From the NCBI GenBank assembly GCA_031177765.1, contig JAPSKH010000006.1, forward strand, positions 33,748 to 97,747: a stretch of 64,000 nucleotides of DNA, given 5' to 3'. Positions within the stretch are counted from its first letter, which is position 1; the number at the start of each line of letters is the position of its first letter. The position numbers and the translations under genes are program-made. The notes beneath the pieces are model-generated. The model made no database searches. It was not told the DNA's origin and worked only from the letters and a program-made list of their open reading frames with translations. This stretch comes from Microbacterium sp. Lineage in GTDB: Bacteria; Actinomycetota; Actinomycetes; Actinomycetales; Microbacteriaceae. Shown here piece after piece: positions 46,952 through 56,018 of this stretch.

Positions 46952-48106
46952 TCACGGCGCGGTCGGCAGCTCGAGGTTGTCCAGCGCCCACCGCGCGGCG
47001 CCGAAGAGGATGGCGTCCGCTCGGGTGCGCGCGGCCTCGATGCGCAGCCGCTGGGTGGCCAGGGGGTGACACGCCTCGTAGACCCGGCTGCGCACCGCGG
47101 CGATGAAGGGCTCGGACGCGCTCATGCTGCCGGTGAGGAAGACGGCGTGGGGATTGAAGAAGTTCACCACGCCCGACAGCGCCTGCCCCAGATGCGTTCC
47201 CGCCGTCCGGACCAGGCTCGTCGCCTCGGGCTCGGCGTCGCGGGCCAGGGCGAGCACATCCGCGGTGGTCGAGACCTCCGTCCATCCGCGCTCCCGCATC
47301 TGCCGCACCAGACTCGCGCCGCTGGCGACCGTCTCGAGACATCCGGTGTTCCCGCACGAGCACGGGATGTCGCCGCTGCCGTCGATGCGGGTGTGCGTGA
47401 TGTCCCCGGCGGCGGCGGTCGCCCCCCGATGCACCGCGCCGTCGACGATGATGCCGCTGCCGATCGCCGTTCCGGCCTTGACCGTGATGCTGTGCCCCGT
47501 CGTGCCGAGCTGCGCGCGATGCTCGCCGAGCGCTGCGAGATTGGCGTCGTTGTCGACGGCGACCGTCACGCCGTAGCGCTCCCGCAGATGGTCCGTGACG
47601 CGGAACCCCGGCCACCCGGGCATGCGGGACGGTTGGGTCACCGTGCCGGCGTCGATGTCCACGGGACCGGGAAGGCTCACCCCGATCGCCCGGATCCGGG
47701 TTCCGCGAGCGAGCTCGTCGAAGACGTCCCCGATCGCCGCCAGCGTGGGCTCTGGCCCGTCGGCGAGCACGACCGGGATGGACCGCGTATCGAGCAGGGC
47801 CCCGCTGAGGCTGTGGACGCCGACGCGGGCGTGGCCTCCACCCAGGTCCGCTGTCAGGACGACGCCGGCCGCCTCATCGATCCCGAGCAGTCGGGGCCGG
47901 CGCCCGCCGCGGGACGTGCCATCGCCTCGCTCATGCAGCACGCCGGCGTCGATCAGGGCCTGCACCCGCAGCCCGACGGTCGAGGGGGCCAGGCCCAGAG
48001 CGGCGGCCAGCTCGGAGCGTGACCGGGCCTCGCCGGCAGCGACGAGGTGCACGATGCGACGGGACAGGTCCTCGTCTGACGAGGGGCGCTCGGTCTCTGG
48101 GGTCAT
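46952..48106 (-). CDS. ROK-family transcriptional regulator
   Basis: A 384-residue repressor with an N-terminal winged helix (EARSRSELAAALGLAPSTVGL) and a C-terminal ROK sugar-sensing domain: VLTADLGGGHARVGV, GVSLPGPVD, VDNDANLAALGE, GTAIGSGIIVDG and the zinc motif CSCGNTGCLE. It is divergent from the sugar-importer operon and probably represses it through the paired sites at 48185-48266. AAGGACC precedes the ATG at 48106. Confidence 0.9.
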   Translation of the reverse strand: MTPETERPSSDEDLSRRIVHLVAAGEARSRSELAAALGLAPSTVGLRVQALIDAGVLHERGDGTSRGGRRPRLLGIDEAAGVVLTADLGGGHARVGVHSLSGALLDTRSIPVVLADGPEPTLAAIGDVFDELARGTRIRAIGVSLPGPVDIDAGTVTQPSRMPGWPGFRVTDHLRERYGVTVAVDNDANLAALGEHRAQLGTTGHSITVKAGTAIGSGIIVDGAVHRGATAAAGDITHTRIDGSGDIPCSCGNTGCLETVASGASLVRQMRERGWTEVSTTADVLALARDAEPEATSLVRTAGTHLGQALSGVVNFFNPHAVFLTGSMSASEPFIAAVRSRVYEACHPLATQRLRIEAARTRADAILFGAARWALDNLELPTAP

Positions 48107-48171
48107 GGTCCTTCTCGCGATCGTGGCGGCGACCCTGTTTCGGGTTCGTGAACGAATATCACGCGCTGTTA

Positions 48172-48184
48172 AACATCGGATGTT
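48172..48184. promoter_or_regulatory. Fucose-regulon palindrome 2
   Basis: AACATC-G-GATGTT, perfect 6-base arms, in the 186-base AT-richer gap between the ROK regulator and the importer operon. Same core as at 45628 and 59651. Confidence 0.65.
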
Positions 48185-48210
48185 CAGGTTGCGTCGACAA
48201 TCGAAACCTG
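48185..48210. promoter_or_regulatory. ROK-operator-like palindrome A
   Basis: Outer arms CAGGTT (48185-48190) and AACCTG (48205-48210) enclose TCGACAATCGAAAC (48194-48207). The same core with outer arms recurs at 48238-48266. Confidence 0.5.
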
Positions 48211-48237
48211 ACATGGTTACTTGCGTCAGAAGACTAC

Positions 48238-48266
48238 TAGGTTTGTTCGACTGTCGAAACAACCTG
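48238..48266. promoter_or_regulatory. ROK-operator-like palindrome B
   Basis: AGGTT (48239-48243) and AACCT (48261-48265) enclose TCGACTGTCGAAAC (48247-48260), matching site A at 12 of 14 core bases. It lies just upstream of the importer ribosome-binding site, where a bound repressor would block transcription. Confidence 0.5.
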
Positions 48267-48292
48267 ACGAAGGCTGCCAGAGGAGGCATTCA

Positions 48293-49555
48293 ATGAAGAA
48301 GATGCGCATCGGCGCGGTGGCCGCAGCCACGGGCGTAGCCGTCGTGCTCACCGGATGTGCGAGCGGCTCGGGCGGGGGCGATTCTGCAGGGGGCAAGCCC
48401 ACGATCGTCGTCGACATGTGGGCAGGCAGCGAGTCCGACACCGCCGCGCTCGAGGAGCAGATCGCGATCGCGCAGAAGGAGAACCCGGATGTCGTCGTCA
48501 AGCTGCAGACGGCTCCGTGGAACGACTTCTTCACCAAGCTCACCACCAACATGGCCAGCGGCAACATGGCCTGCGTGACCGGCATGAGCGGCGCGCAGCT
48601 CGGCGGCTTCACGGACGGGTTCCGCGAGCTCACCGAGGAGGATCTCGAGACCGCGGGCCTCGACCTTGCCGACTTCAACCCGGGTGCCGAAGGCATCCTG
48701 AGCTTCGAAGGCGCACTGTACGGCCTGCCCTTCGACGTCGCGACGATGCTCGTGTTCTACAACCAGGACCTGCTGACGGCGGCGGGTGCCCCGACCCCCG
48801 AACTCGGCTGGACGTTCGACGACTTCGAGCAGATCGCCAAGGCGGCCACGACCGACGGCACCTACGGCTTCGGCATGGGCATGGGCGGCTACCAGTGGAT
48901 GTCGATGCCGATCGCGTACTCCGGCAAGCAGCCGGCGTCCGAGGACGGCACGCTCCACATCGACGACAAGGACTTCGTCGACGCTGCGACCTGGTACGCG
49001 GGGCTGGTGACCGACCTCGGCGTCGCGGCGCCGGTCGCGTCGGCGTCGGACACCGGCTGGGGCGAGAACCAGTACACCGGCGGCAACGCCGCGATGGCGG
49101 TCGACGGCACCTGGAACGCGGTGAGCTACCTCGACAACGAGTCCGGATTCGCCGCCGGCATGGTTCCCCTTCCCGCAGGCGCCGATGGCAACCCGGGCCC
49201 GATCCTCGGCTCCGGCTACGGCATCTCGAAGACCTGTGAGCACCCCGAGGAGGCTCTCAAGGTGATGGGCTCGCTGCTCGGCAAGGACGCGCAGGATTAC
49301 ATCGCCTCGTCGGGTCGTTCGTACCCGGCCCGCACCGAGTCGCAGCCGCTGTACTTCGACTCGATCGACGAGCAGCACCGCGAACAGGTCCGGACGGTCT
49401 TCGAGTCCGCCTTCTCGACCACTGTGCCGCTGTACATGACGAAGAACTGGGAGAAGCTCGACAGCTACATCCAGCCGAACCTCGTCAGCGTCTACAACGG
49501 CCAGATGACGATGGCGGAGCTGCTGGGCAACGCTCAGTCGCAGTTCGGCAGCTGA
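48293..49555 (+). CDS. Sugar ABC transporter substrate-binding lipoprotein
   Basis: Family 1 (maltose-binding-like) extracellular receptor, 420 residues. Signal peptide with lipobox LTGC, then the usual [13 protein letters not shown] start, [40 protein letters not shown] and [27 protein letters not shown] precedes the ATG. First gene of the operon 48.3-56.0 kb. Given two fucosidases in the locus, a fucosylated oligosaccharide is the likely ligand. Confidence 0.9.
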   Translation: MKKMRIGAVAAATGVAVVLTGCASGSGGGDSAGGKPTIVVDMWAGSESDTAALEEQIAIAQKENPDVVVKLQTAPWNDFFTKLTTNMASGNMACVTGMSGAQLGGFTDGFRELTEEDLETAGLDLADFNPGAEGILSFEGALYGLPFDVATMLVFYNQDLLTAAGAPTPELGWTFDDFEQIAKAATTDGTYGFGMGMGGYQWMSMPIAYSGKQPASEDGTLHIDDKDFVDAATWYAGLVTDLGVAAPVASASDTGWGENQYTGGNAAMAVDGTWNAVSYLDNESGFAAGMVPLPAGADGNPGPILGSGYGISKTCEHPEEALKVMGSLLGKDAQDYIASSGRSYPARTESQPLYFDSIDEQHREQVRTVFESAFSTTVPLYMTKNWEKLDSYIQPNLVSVYNGQMTMAELLGNAQSQFGS

Positions 49556-49595
49556 CCGTCGGCAACGAGCCGCGGCTGAGCAAGAGAGCAGAGTG

Positions 49596-50504
49596 ATGAC
49601 GACGATCACGACGAAACGTCGGGGATCGCTCGCCAGGGCCGAGGCCCGCCAGGCGCTGGGATTCGCAAGCCCAGCCCTGGTGGGGCTCGCCCTGTTCACG
49701 ATCGTGCCCGTGGGGCTTTCGATCGTGATGAGCGTCTTCGACTGGCCGACGTTCGGCGACCGCACCTTCAACGGCATCGACAACTACGTCAAGCTGTTCA
49801 CGGCGAGCCCCGACTTCTGGCCGGCGCTGCGCAACAGCGCGGTGTACACCGTGCTGTACGTCCCCCTCAGCGTCGCGCTCTCGCTCGTGCTCGCGATCGG
49901 GCTCGGACCCCGCATCCGCGGACGGGGCGCCCTCCGCGTCCTGTTCTTCATCCCCGTCGTCGTGCCGATGGTGGCGAACGTCCTGGTGTGGAAGATGATC
50001 CTGCAGCCGCAGGGACTTCTGAACGGCATGGCGCAGGGATGGTTCGGCCTGAGCCTGCCCAACTTCCTGGCGGACCCTGCCTGGGCCATGACCATGGTCG
50101 TCGCAATGAGCGTCTGGCAGGGACTCGGCTACAACATGCTGATCTTCTCCGCCGCGCTCGAGCAGCTGCCCGACAGCGTGCTGGAGGCGGCGCGGATCGA
50201 CGGCGCACGCGGGTTCCGCATGGTGTGGAGCGTCATGATCCCGATGATCTCGCCGGCGATCTTCTTCGCCACCATCATGACGATGATCACGTCTCTCCAG
50301 GTGTTCGCCCAGCCGCAGCTTCTCACCGGAGGCGGGCCCGGCAACGCCACCAAGCCCCTCGTGATGTTCATCTGGGAGCAGGGGTTCACCTTCGGCGACC
50401 TGGGACTGGCGGCGGCGGCCGCGTGGATCCTCTTCGCCATCATCATCGCGATCACCGGCGTGCAGTTCGCCGCCCAGCGCAAGTGGGTGCACTATGAGCA
50501 TTGA
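49596..50504 (+). CDS. Sugar ABC transporter permease, MalF/UgpA-like
   Basis: Membrane permease of the CUT1 sugar-importer class, 302 residues, six helices. The cytoplasmic EAA loop is EAARIDGARGFRMVWSVMIP, which contacts the ATPase. ATG at 49596 is taken; a GTG immediately upstream is possible. It overlaps the next permease gene by 11 bases. Confidence 0.9.
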   Translation: MTTITTKRRGSLARAEARQALGFASPALVGLALFTIVPVGLSIVMSVFDWPTFGDRTFNGIDNYVKLFTASPDFWPALRNSAVYTVLYVPLSVALSLVLAIGLGPRIRGRGALRVLFFIPVVVPMVANVLVWKMILQPQGLLNGMAQGWFGLSLPNFLADPAWAMTMVVAMSVWQGLGYNMLIFSAALEQLPDSVLEAARIDGARGFRMVWSVMIPMISPAIFFATIMTMITSLQVFAQPQLLTGGGPGNATKPLVMFIWEQGFTFGDLGLAAAAAWILFAIIIAITGVQFAAQRKWVHYEH

Positions 50505-51420
50505 CACCGGAATCGACACGCGGACGCTGCTTCTGGCGTCGGAGGACGACGTCGTCCGCGAGGAGGCCCGGCGCCCCGCAGGGCCCACGCGCCGCGGCGA
50601 CCGTGTGCGGCTCGTGATCGCGCATGTGTGCGTCTACCTCGCCGCCCTCGTCTTCGTCTCACCGCTGGTCTACGCCTTCTTCTCGGCACTCAAGCCCAAC
50701 GAGGAGATCTTCTCGATGCCGCCCACCCTGATCGGGTCGCAGATCAAGTGGGGCAACTTCGCCGACGTGTTCTCGTACGGGCCGTTCTGGACCTACATCG
50801 GCAACTCGCTGTTCGTCGCGACCGCGGGCACCGTCGTGGTGCTGCTCGTCTCGACCACGGCGGGGTACGCGTTCGGCCGGCTGAGGTGGAAGGGACGCGA
50901 TGCGGTCTTCCTGGTGTTCCTGGCCACCCTCATGGTGCCCGCCGAGGTGCTCGTCATCCCGATGTTCCAGGTGATGCAGTGGTTCGGCTGGGTCAACACC
51001 TACCCGGCCCTGATCCTGCCGTTCGCGTTCACGGCGTTCGGCACGTTCCTCATGCGGCAGTTCTTCCGCGGCATCCCGTTCGAGCTCGAGGAGGCGGCCC
51101 GGGTCGACGGCGCCGGGCCCTCGCGCACCTTCCTGCAGATCATCCTTCCGCTGTCCAAGTCCGCGGTCGCGGTGCTGTCGGTGTTCACGTTCCTGTCGTT
51201 CTGGAACAGCTACCTCTGGCCCCTCATCGTCACCGTCGACTACTCGCAGCTGGGCACCCTCCCCGTGGGTCTCGCGAGCTTCTCGGGCCTGACCGGCACC
51301 CGCTGGGATCTGCAGATGGCCGCAGCCATCATCTCGATGGTCCCCACGACGCTGCTGGTCGTCGTCCTCCAGAAGCACCTCGTCAAGGGCATCGCGATGG
51401 CCGGATTGGGCGGCCGATGA
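50494..51420 (+). CDS. Sugar ABC transporter permease, MalG/UgpE-like
   Basis: Second permease of the CUT1 importer, 308 residues. The EAA loop is EEAARVDGAGPSRTFLQIILP, and the C-terminus ends in HLVKGIAMAGLGGR, a conserved permease ending (GLxxGAVKG-like). There is no ATPase gene in the operon or elsewhere in the island, so a shared MsiK/UgpC-type ATPase from another locus must energise it. Confidence 0.9.
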   Translation: MSIDTGIDTRTLLLASEDDVVREEARRPAGPTRRGDRVRLVIAHVCVYLAALVFVSPLVYAFFSALKPNEEIFSMPPTLIGSQIKWGNFADVFSYGPFWTYIGNSLFVATAGTVVVLLVSTTAGYAFGRLRWKGRDAVFLVFLATLMVPAEVLVIPMFQVMQWFGWVNTYPALILPFAFTAFGTFLMRQFFRGIPFELEEAARVDGAGPSRTFLQIILPLSKSAVAVLSVFTFLSFWNSYLWPLIVTVDYSQLGTLPVGLASFSGLTGTRWDLQMAAAIISMVPTTLLVVVLQKHLVKGIAMAGLGGR

Positions 51421-52388
51421 GCGGGGCGGCGCGACATGCCGTGGCAGGAATCGACCTCGGAGGCACCAAGACGGCCGGCGTGCTCGTCGACGCGGAGGGA
51501 ACGGTCCTGGCGCGCGCGACCCGCGACACCCCCGCGCGCGTCGGAGGTGAGGCCATGGCCGAGACCGCGGCGCTGCTCGTGGAGGAGCTGTCCGCACACG
51601 CCGGCGTCCGAGCGGACGCCGTGGGTGTCGGTGCGGCGGGGGTCGTGGAGCCGGGCACGGGCAGCATCCGCGCCGCGTCCGACCTGTTCGTGGACTGGGC
51701 CGGATTCCCGCTCGGCGAGCGGCTGCGCGCCCGCCTCGAAGTGCCGGTGCGCGTCGAGAACGACGTGAACGCCTTCCTCCTCGGAGAGACGGCGTGGGGG
51801 TCGGCCCGGGGCCGGGACGTCCTGGGCGTCATGCTGGGCACCGGCGTCGGGGGAGCGCTCGTCCTCGACGGCCGCCTGCGCCACGGACCCCACGGAGCCG
51901 CCGGCGAGATCGGTCACACGCCGGGATACGGCGACCTGGTGTGCACCTGCGGTATGACCGGCCACCTGGAGACGCTCGCGTCGGGCACCTCGATCGCCCG
52001 GCGCTACACCGCCGCGACCGGGGAGCCGGTCGACGGAGCGCGTGCGGTCGCTGACCGAGCGCGAGCGGGGGATGCCGTCGCGGCTGCGATCTTCGCCGAC
52101 GCCGGCCGTGCCGTGACCCTCGCGTGCGTCTCGGCTGCGACCCTCGTCGACGTCTCCCTCGCCGTGGTCGGCGGAGGCGTGGTCGCGGCCTGGGATCTCC
52201 TCGAGCCGGCCGTCGACGCGACCCTGACCTCGGACCCGCCGGTGTCCGGAGTCCCGCTGCGCATCGTTCCGGGCTCGCTGCGCGGTGACGCCGTCGTGCT
52301 CGGTGCGGCGGCCCTCGTCGCCTCCACCGCCGGAACGCCCTTCCCGAATCACACAGAAAGCGAGCTCGTCCGTGACGTCGCGTCCTGA
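51417..52388 (+). CDS. ROK-family sugar kinase-like protein
   Basis: A 323-residue ROK protein without a DNA-binding domain, hence a probable sugar kinase: AGIDLGGTKTAGVLVD (phosphate loop), VENDVNAFLLGE, GTGVGGALVLDG and the zinc-site region GEIGHTPGYG. In the zinc motif the third cysteine is replaced: C176-x-C178-GMTG-H183-LE instead of CxCGxxGCxE. A kinase is unexpected next to a non-phosphorylating fucose route and may act on another sugar of the imported oligosaccharide. Confidence 0.82.
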   Translation: MSGAARHAVAGIDLGGTKTAGVLVDAEGTVLARATRDTPARVGGEAMAETAALLVEELSAHAGVRADAVGVGAAGVVEPGTGSIRAASDLFVDWAGFPLGERLRARLEVPVRVENDVNAFLLGETAWGSARGRDVLGVMLGTGVGGALVLDGRLRHGPHGAAGEIGHTPGYGDLVCTCGMTGHLETLASGTSIARRYTAATGEPVDGARAVADRARAGDAVAAAIFADAGRAVTLACVSAATLVDVSLAVVGGGVVAAWDLLEPAVDATLTSDPPVSGVPLRIVPGSLRGDAVVLGAAALVASTAGTPFPNHTESELVRDVAS

Positions 52389-53949
52389 ACCCGACTCCGT
52401 CTGGAAAGGTCCCCTCGGGCCCGTCCATGAGGGCGGTCTGTCCCGACCGCGCATCGGCATCGGCGGCATCTCGATCGAGTCCAGCACCTTCTCGCCCCAC
52501 ATCTCCGGGGACGAGGCGTTCACCGTGCGCGCCGGTGAGGATCTGCTGGCCTACTACCCCTTCCTCGCCGAGGGGGAACCGCTGCGCCAGGCCGCGGACT
52601 GGGTGCCTCTGACCCATGGTCGTTCCCTGCCGGGCGGTGCGGTCGCACCTGAGACCTACGCCCGGATGAAGCAGGCGATCGTGGACGGCATCCGCGAGCA
52701 CGGCCCCTTCGACGCGTTCTTCTTCGACATCCACGGGGCCATGAGCGTCGTCGGCATGGACGACGCCGAGGGCGACCTCGCCGTCGCGGTGCGCGATGCG
52801 CTCGGTCCCGATGCCCTGGTCTCGACGTCGATGGACCTGCACGGCAATGTGTCGGATGCGCTGTTCGACGCCGTCGATCTGCTCACGTGCTACCGCATGG
52901 CACCCCACGAGGACTGGCTGAACACCAAGCAGCGCGCCGTTCACAACCTGCTCGAGCGCCTGCGGGCCCCCTACGGATCCGACCCCGACGCCAGGCGCCC
53001 CCTCAAGGCGTGGGTGCGCGTCCCGGTCCTCCTACCGGGGGAGAAGACGAGCACGCGCATCGAGCCCGCGCGGTCGCTGTACGCCATGCTCCCGGACGTC
53101 GAGGAACTCGACGGCGTGGTGGACGCCGCCATCTGGGTCGGCTACGCGTGGGCGGACGAGCCCCGGTGCCATGCCACGGTGATCGTGACCGGAGACGACC
53201 GCGCGACGATCGCCCGCGAGGCGGAACGACTCGCCCGCCGGTACTGGGATGCCCGCGCCGAGTTCGCGTTCGTCGGACCCACCGCTTCGCTGGACGCGGC
53301 CCTCGACGTCGCGCTCGCCCCGAACGCTCCGCGTCCGTATGTCATCTCGGACTCCGGCGACAATCCGACCGCCGGCGGTGCCGGCGACGTCTCGTGGACG
53401 CTCGGACGGCTGCTCGAGCGCGAGGACCTCGCCGATGGGTCGCGGACCGTGATCGCGGCATCCGTCTTCGATCCCGCCGCGGTGGACGAGGCGGTGGCGG
53501 CGGGCGTCGGAGCGACCGTCACCGTGCATGTCGGGGGGCGCGTCGACCCCGGCCCGCGCGGCCCGGTCGAGCTCACCGGCGAGGTCGTCTCGGTCACGTC
53601 CGGAGATCCCGTGGCAGGGACGCAGGTCGTCGTGCGCCGAGGCGCGGTGCACGCGGTCGTGACCGAGCGACGCAAGCCCTTCCACCACCTCGACGATTTC
53701 CGCATGCTGGGTCTGGAACCGGAGGCTGCCGACATCGTGATCGTCAAGATCGGCTACCTGGAGCCCGAGCTGTACGACCTGGCGGCGGGATGGACCATCG
53801 CGCTGACCCCGGGCGGCGTCGACCAGGACCTGCTGCGCCTGGGACACGCGCGTCTGCGGCCCGGCGTCTACCCGTTCGACACGTCCGACGAGCACCCCGA
53901 CCTCGCTCCCGTCGTCACCCGGCGGCAGGGGACGGAGGTGCGAGCGTGA
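52372..53949 (+). CDS. MlrC-family (M81) metallopeptidase-like protein
   Basis: A 525-residue member of the M81/MlrC family (COG5476). Motifs seen are IGGISIESSTFSP, FFFDIHGAM and SMDLHGNVS with possible metal ligands, and ISDSGDNPTAGGAGD; the C-terminal domain ends with PGGVDQDLLRLGHARL. MlrC was first known from microcystin breakdown, but relatives often stand in sugar operons, where their role is unknown. GTG at 52372 overlaps the ROK gene by 17 bases. Confidence 0.8.
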   Translation: MTSRPEPDSVWKGPLGPVHEGGLSRPRIGIGGISIESSTFSPHISGDEAFTVRAGEDLLAYYPFLAEGEPLRQAADWVPLTHGRSLPGGAVAPETYARMKQAIVDGIREHGPFDAFFFDIHGAMSVVGMDDAEGDLAVAVRDALGPDALVSTSMDLHGNVSDALFDAVDLLTCYRMAPHEDWLNTKQRAVHNLLERLRAPYGSDPDARRPLKAWVRVPVLLPGEKTSTRIEPARSLYAMLPDVEELDGVVDAAIWVGYAWADEPRCHATVIVTGDDRATIAREAERLARRYWDARAEFAFVGPTASLDAALDVALAPNAPRPYVISDSGDNPTAGGAGDVSWTLGRLLEREDLADGSRTVIAASVFDPAAVDEAVAAGVGATVTVHVGGRVDPGPRGPVELTGEVVSVTSGDPVAGTQVVVRRGAVHAVVTERRKPFHHLDDFRMLGLEPEAADIVIVKIGYLEPELYDLAAGWTIALTPGGVDQDLLRLGHARLRPGVYPFDTSDEHPDLAPVVTRRQGTEVRA

Positions 53950-55289
53950 ACTTCGAGACCCGCACCGGTCCGGATCTGGGCGAGGCGACGCCGGTCTACC
54001 CCGACGCGACGGTGCCGGAATGGTATCGCGACGCCAAGCTCGGCTTCTTCGTGCACTGGGGCCTCTACTCGGTGCCGGCCTGGGCGCCGGCTCATCCCCC
54101 CGGCGGTGTGCCGGTCGAGGACGCCTACGCCCACCATCAGTACGCCGAGTGGTACGGGAACACCGTGCGGATTCCGGACAGCCCCACCTGGCGGCGCCAT
54201 CAGGAGCTCTACGGCACCGGCACCAGCTATGAGGATCTGGCCGACCGCTGGGACCCCGCCGACTTCGACGCGGATGCCTTCGTAGCGGTGCTTCTGAAGG
54301 CGGGGGCCCGCTACGTCATCCCGACGACCAAGCACCACGATGGCTTCTGCCTGTGGGACACCGCCACGACCGGGTTCAACGCGGCTCGTCGAGGACCCCG
54401 CCGCGACCTGATCCGCGAGCTCCACGACGCCACCCGTCGGCAGCGCGCCCGCTTCGGGGTCTACTTCTCGGGCGCCCTGGACTGGCACGTGAGCGACTTC
54501 CCGCCCATCGAATCAGACACGGACCTGTTCCGCTTCCGCCGCAGCGACGAGTGGTTCTCGCGCTACGCCGCGGCCCAGCTGGAGGAGCTGGTCGAGCGCT
54601 TCCGGCCGGACGTGCTGTGGAACGACATCGAATGGCCGGACGGCGGCAAGGGCGAGGACGAGTACGCCGTCGCCGCGTTGCTGCGTCGCTACTTCGACGC
54701 GGTTCCGGAGGGCACGGTCAACGATCGCTGGGGCGTGCCGCGACACGGATTCCTCACGCGCGAGTACACGCACGTGCCCGACATCCTGGAGCACCCGTGG
54801 GAGTCCACCCGCGGACTGGGGTACTCCTTCGGCTACAACCAGGCCGAGGACGCCCGCCACTCGCTCTCGGGCGCCGAGCTGATCCGTCTGCTCGCGGACG
54901 TCGTCAGCAAGAACGGCAACCTCCTGATCAACGTCGGTCCGCGCGCGGACGGCTCGATCCCCGAGCTGCAGCAGCGGGCTATGGCCCAGCTCGGTGGCTG
55001 GTTGCGCGTGAACGGGCACGCCGTCTACGGCACACGGCCGTGGGTGCGTGCCTCGGAGGGGGTCGGCGCGCCGCGCGCGTACACCGGCGCCGACGGCGTC
55101 GTGAACGTCATCGCGCTCGATCCCGCCGTCGGCGTCCTCGACCTGCCGGCCGAGCTCGCGGGCGGACGTGGCACCTGGGCGGACGGCGCCGCGGCGGTGT
55201 TCGAGCGAGGGCCGGACGGCCGCGTGGAAGCCGTGGTGCCCGCGGCGCTGCGCGGCGAGCCGGCCGTCGCGCTGAGGGTGGACCTGTGA
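53946..55289 (+). CDS. Alpha-L-fucosidase, GH29 (second copy)
   Basis: GH29 enzyme, 447 residues, clearly diverged from the first copy. It has WYRDAKLGFFVHWGLYSVPAW (in parts), PTTKHHDGFCLWDT, the nucleophile D227 in LWNDIEWPDG, and the NLLINVGPRADGSIP segment typical of bacterial GH29. No signal peptide, so cytosolic. GTG start in a GTGA overlap. The two copies probably differ in linkage preference. Confidence 0.88.
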   Translation: MNFETRTGPDLGEATPVYPDATVPEWYRDAKLGFFVHWGLYSVPAWAPAHPPGGVPVEDAYAHHQYAEWYGNTVRIPDSPTWRRHQELYGTGTSYEDLADRWDPADFDADAFVAVLLKAGARYVIPTTKHHDGFCLWDTATTGFNAARRGPRRDLIRELHDATRRQRARFGVYFSGALDWHVSDFPPIESDTDLFRFRRSDEWFSRYAAAQLEELVERFRPDVLWNDIEWPDGGKGEDEYAVAALLRRYFDAVPEGTVNDRWGVPRHGFLTREYTHVPDILEHPWESTRGLGYSFGYNQAEDARHSLSGAELIRLLADVVSKNGNLLINVGPRADGSIPELQQRAMAQLGGWLRVNGHAVYGTRPWVRASEGVGAPRAYTGADGVVNVIALDPAVGVLDLPAELAGGRGTWADGAAAVFERGPDGRVEAVVPAALRGEPAVALRVDL

Positions 55290-56002
55290 GCGTCGCGGTC
55301 GAGATCGCGGTCCAGGACGCCGCCGGCGCACGCGCGGCGATCGCGGCCGGCGCGGACCGTGTCGAACTGTGCCAGGCGCTCGGCGTGGGCGGTCTCACCC
55401 CCTCGATCGGGCTCATCGACGCGGTCTGCGCTGCCATCGGCGCCGAACGCGTCAACGTGCTGGTCCGTCCGCGCGGCGGCGGCTTCGTCTACGATGCCGA
55501 GGAGATCGCCCTGGTCGCCTCGGACGTGCGCGCGTGCGTCGCGCGCGGCGTCGGGGGCGTCGTCGTCGGCGCACTCGATGCCCACGGACGCGTCGACCGT
55601 GATGCGCTGCGGCGATGGCAGGATGCCGCCGGCCCGGCCGCCCTCGTGTTCCACCGGGCGATCGACGCGTCGCCCTTCCCGGACGACGTGCTCGACGTGC
55701 TGGTCGCCGAGTCCGTCGACCGCGTGCTCACATCCGGCGGCGCAGCCCGCAGCATCGAGGGCGTCGACCGGCTGGAGCACTATGTCCGTCGCGCCGGCGC
55801 GTCGGTCGAGATCATGGCCGGCGGGGGAGTGGCGCCGCAGGACATCCCGGCGCTCCTTCGCGCCGGGGTCGGCGCGGTCCACCTGTCGGCGCGCGGACGC
55901 TCCACGTCGTCGTCCTCTTCGGGGCCCGGCGGGGGTGCGGACGGTCACGACGTCACGGACGCGTCGGTCGTGGCCGCCGCCGTCGCCGCCGCGCGAGGCT
56001 GA
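55286..56002 (+). CDS. CutC-family protein
   Basis: A 238-residue TIM-barrel protein of the CutC family: VEIAVQDAAGARAAIAAGADRVELC, GGLTPSIGLI, VNVLVRPRGGGFVY, FHRAIDASP, VLTSGGAARS and IMAGGGV. The copper-homeostasis name is historical; the family occurs in many carbohydrate operons and its reaction is not settled. GTG start in a GTGA overlap with the second fucosidase; last gene of the importer operon. Confidence 0.85.
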   Translation: MSVAVEIAVQDAAGARAAIAAGADRVELCQALGVGGLTPSIGLIDAVCAAIGAERVNVLVRPRGGGFVYDAEEIALVASDVRACVARGVGGVVVGALDAHGRVDRDALRRWQDAAGPAALVFHRAIDASPFPDDVLDVLVAESVDRVLTSGGAARSIEGVDRLEHYVRRAGASVEIMAGGGVAPQDIPALLRAGVGAVHLSARGRSTSSSSSGPGGGADGHDVTDASVVAAAVAAARG

Positions 56003-56018
56003 CCGATACGCTGAGTGC

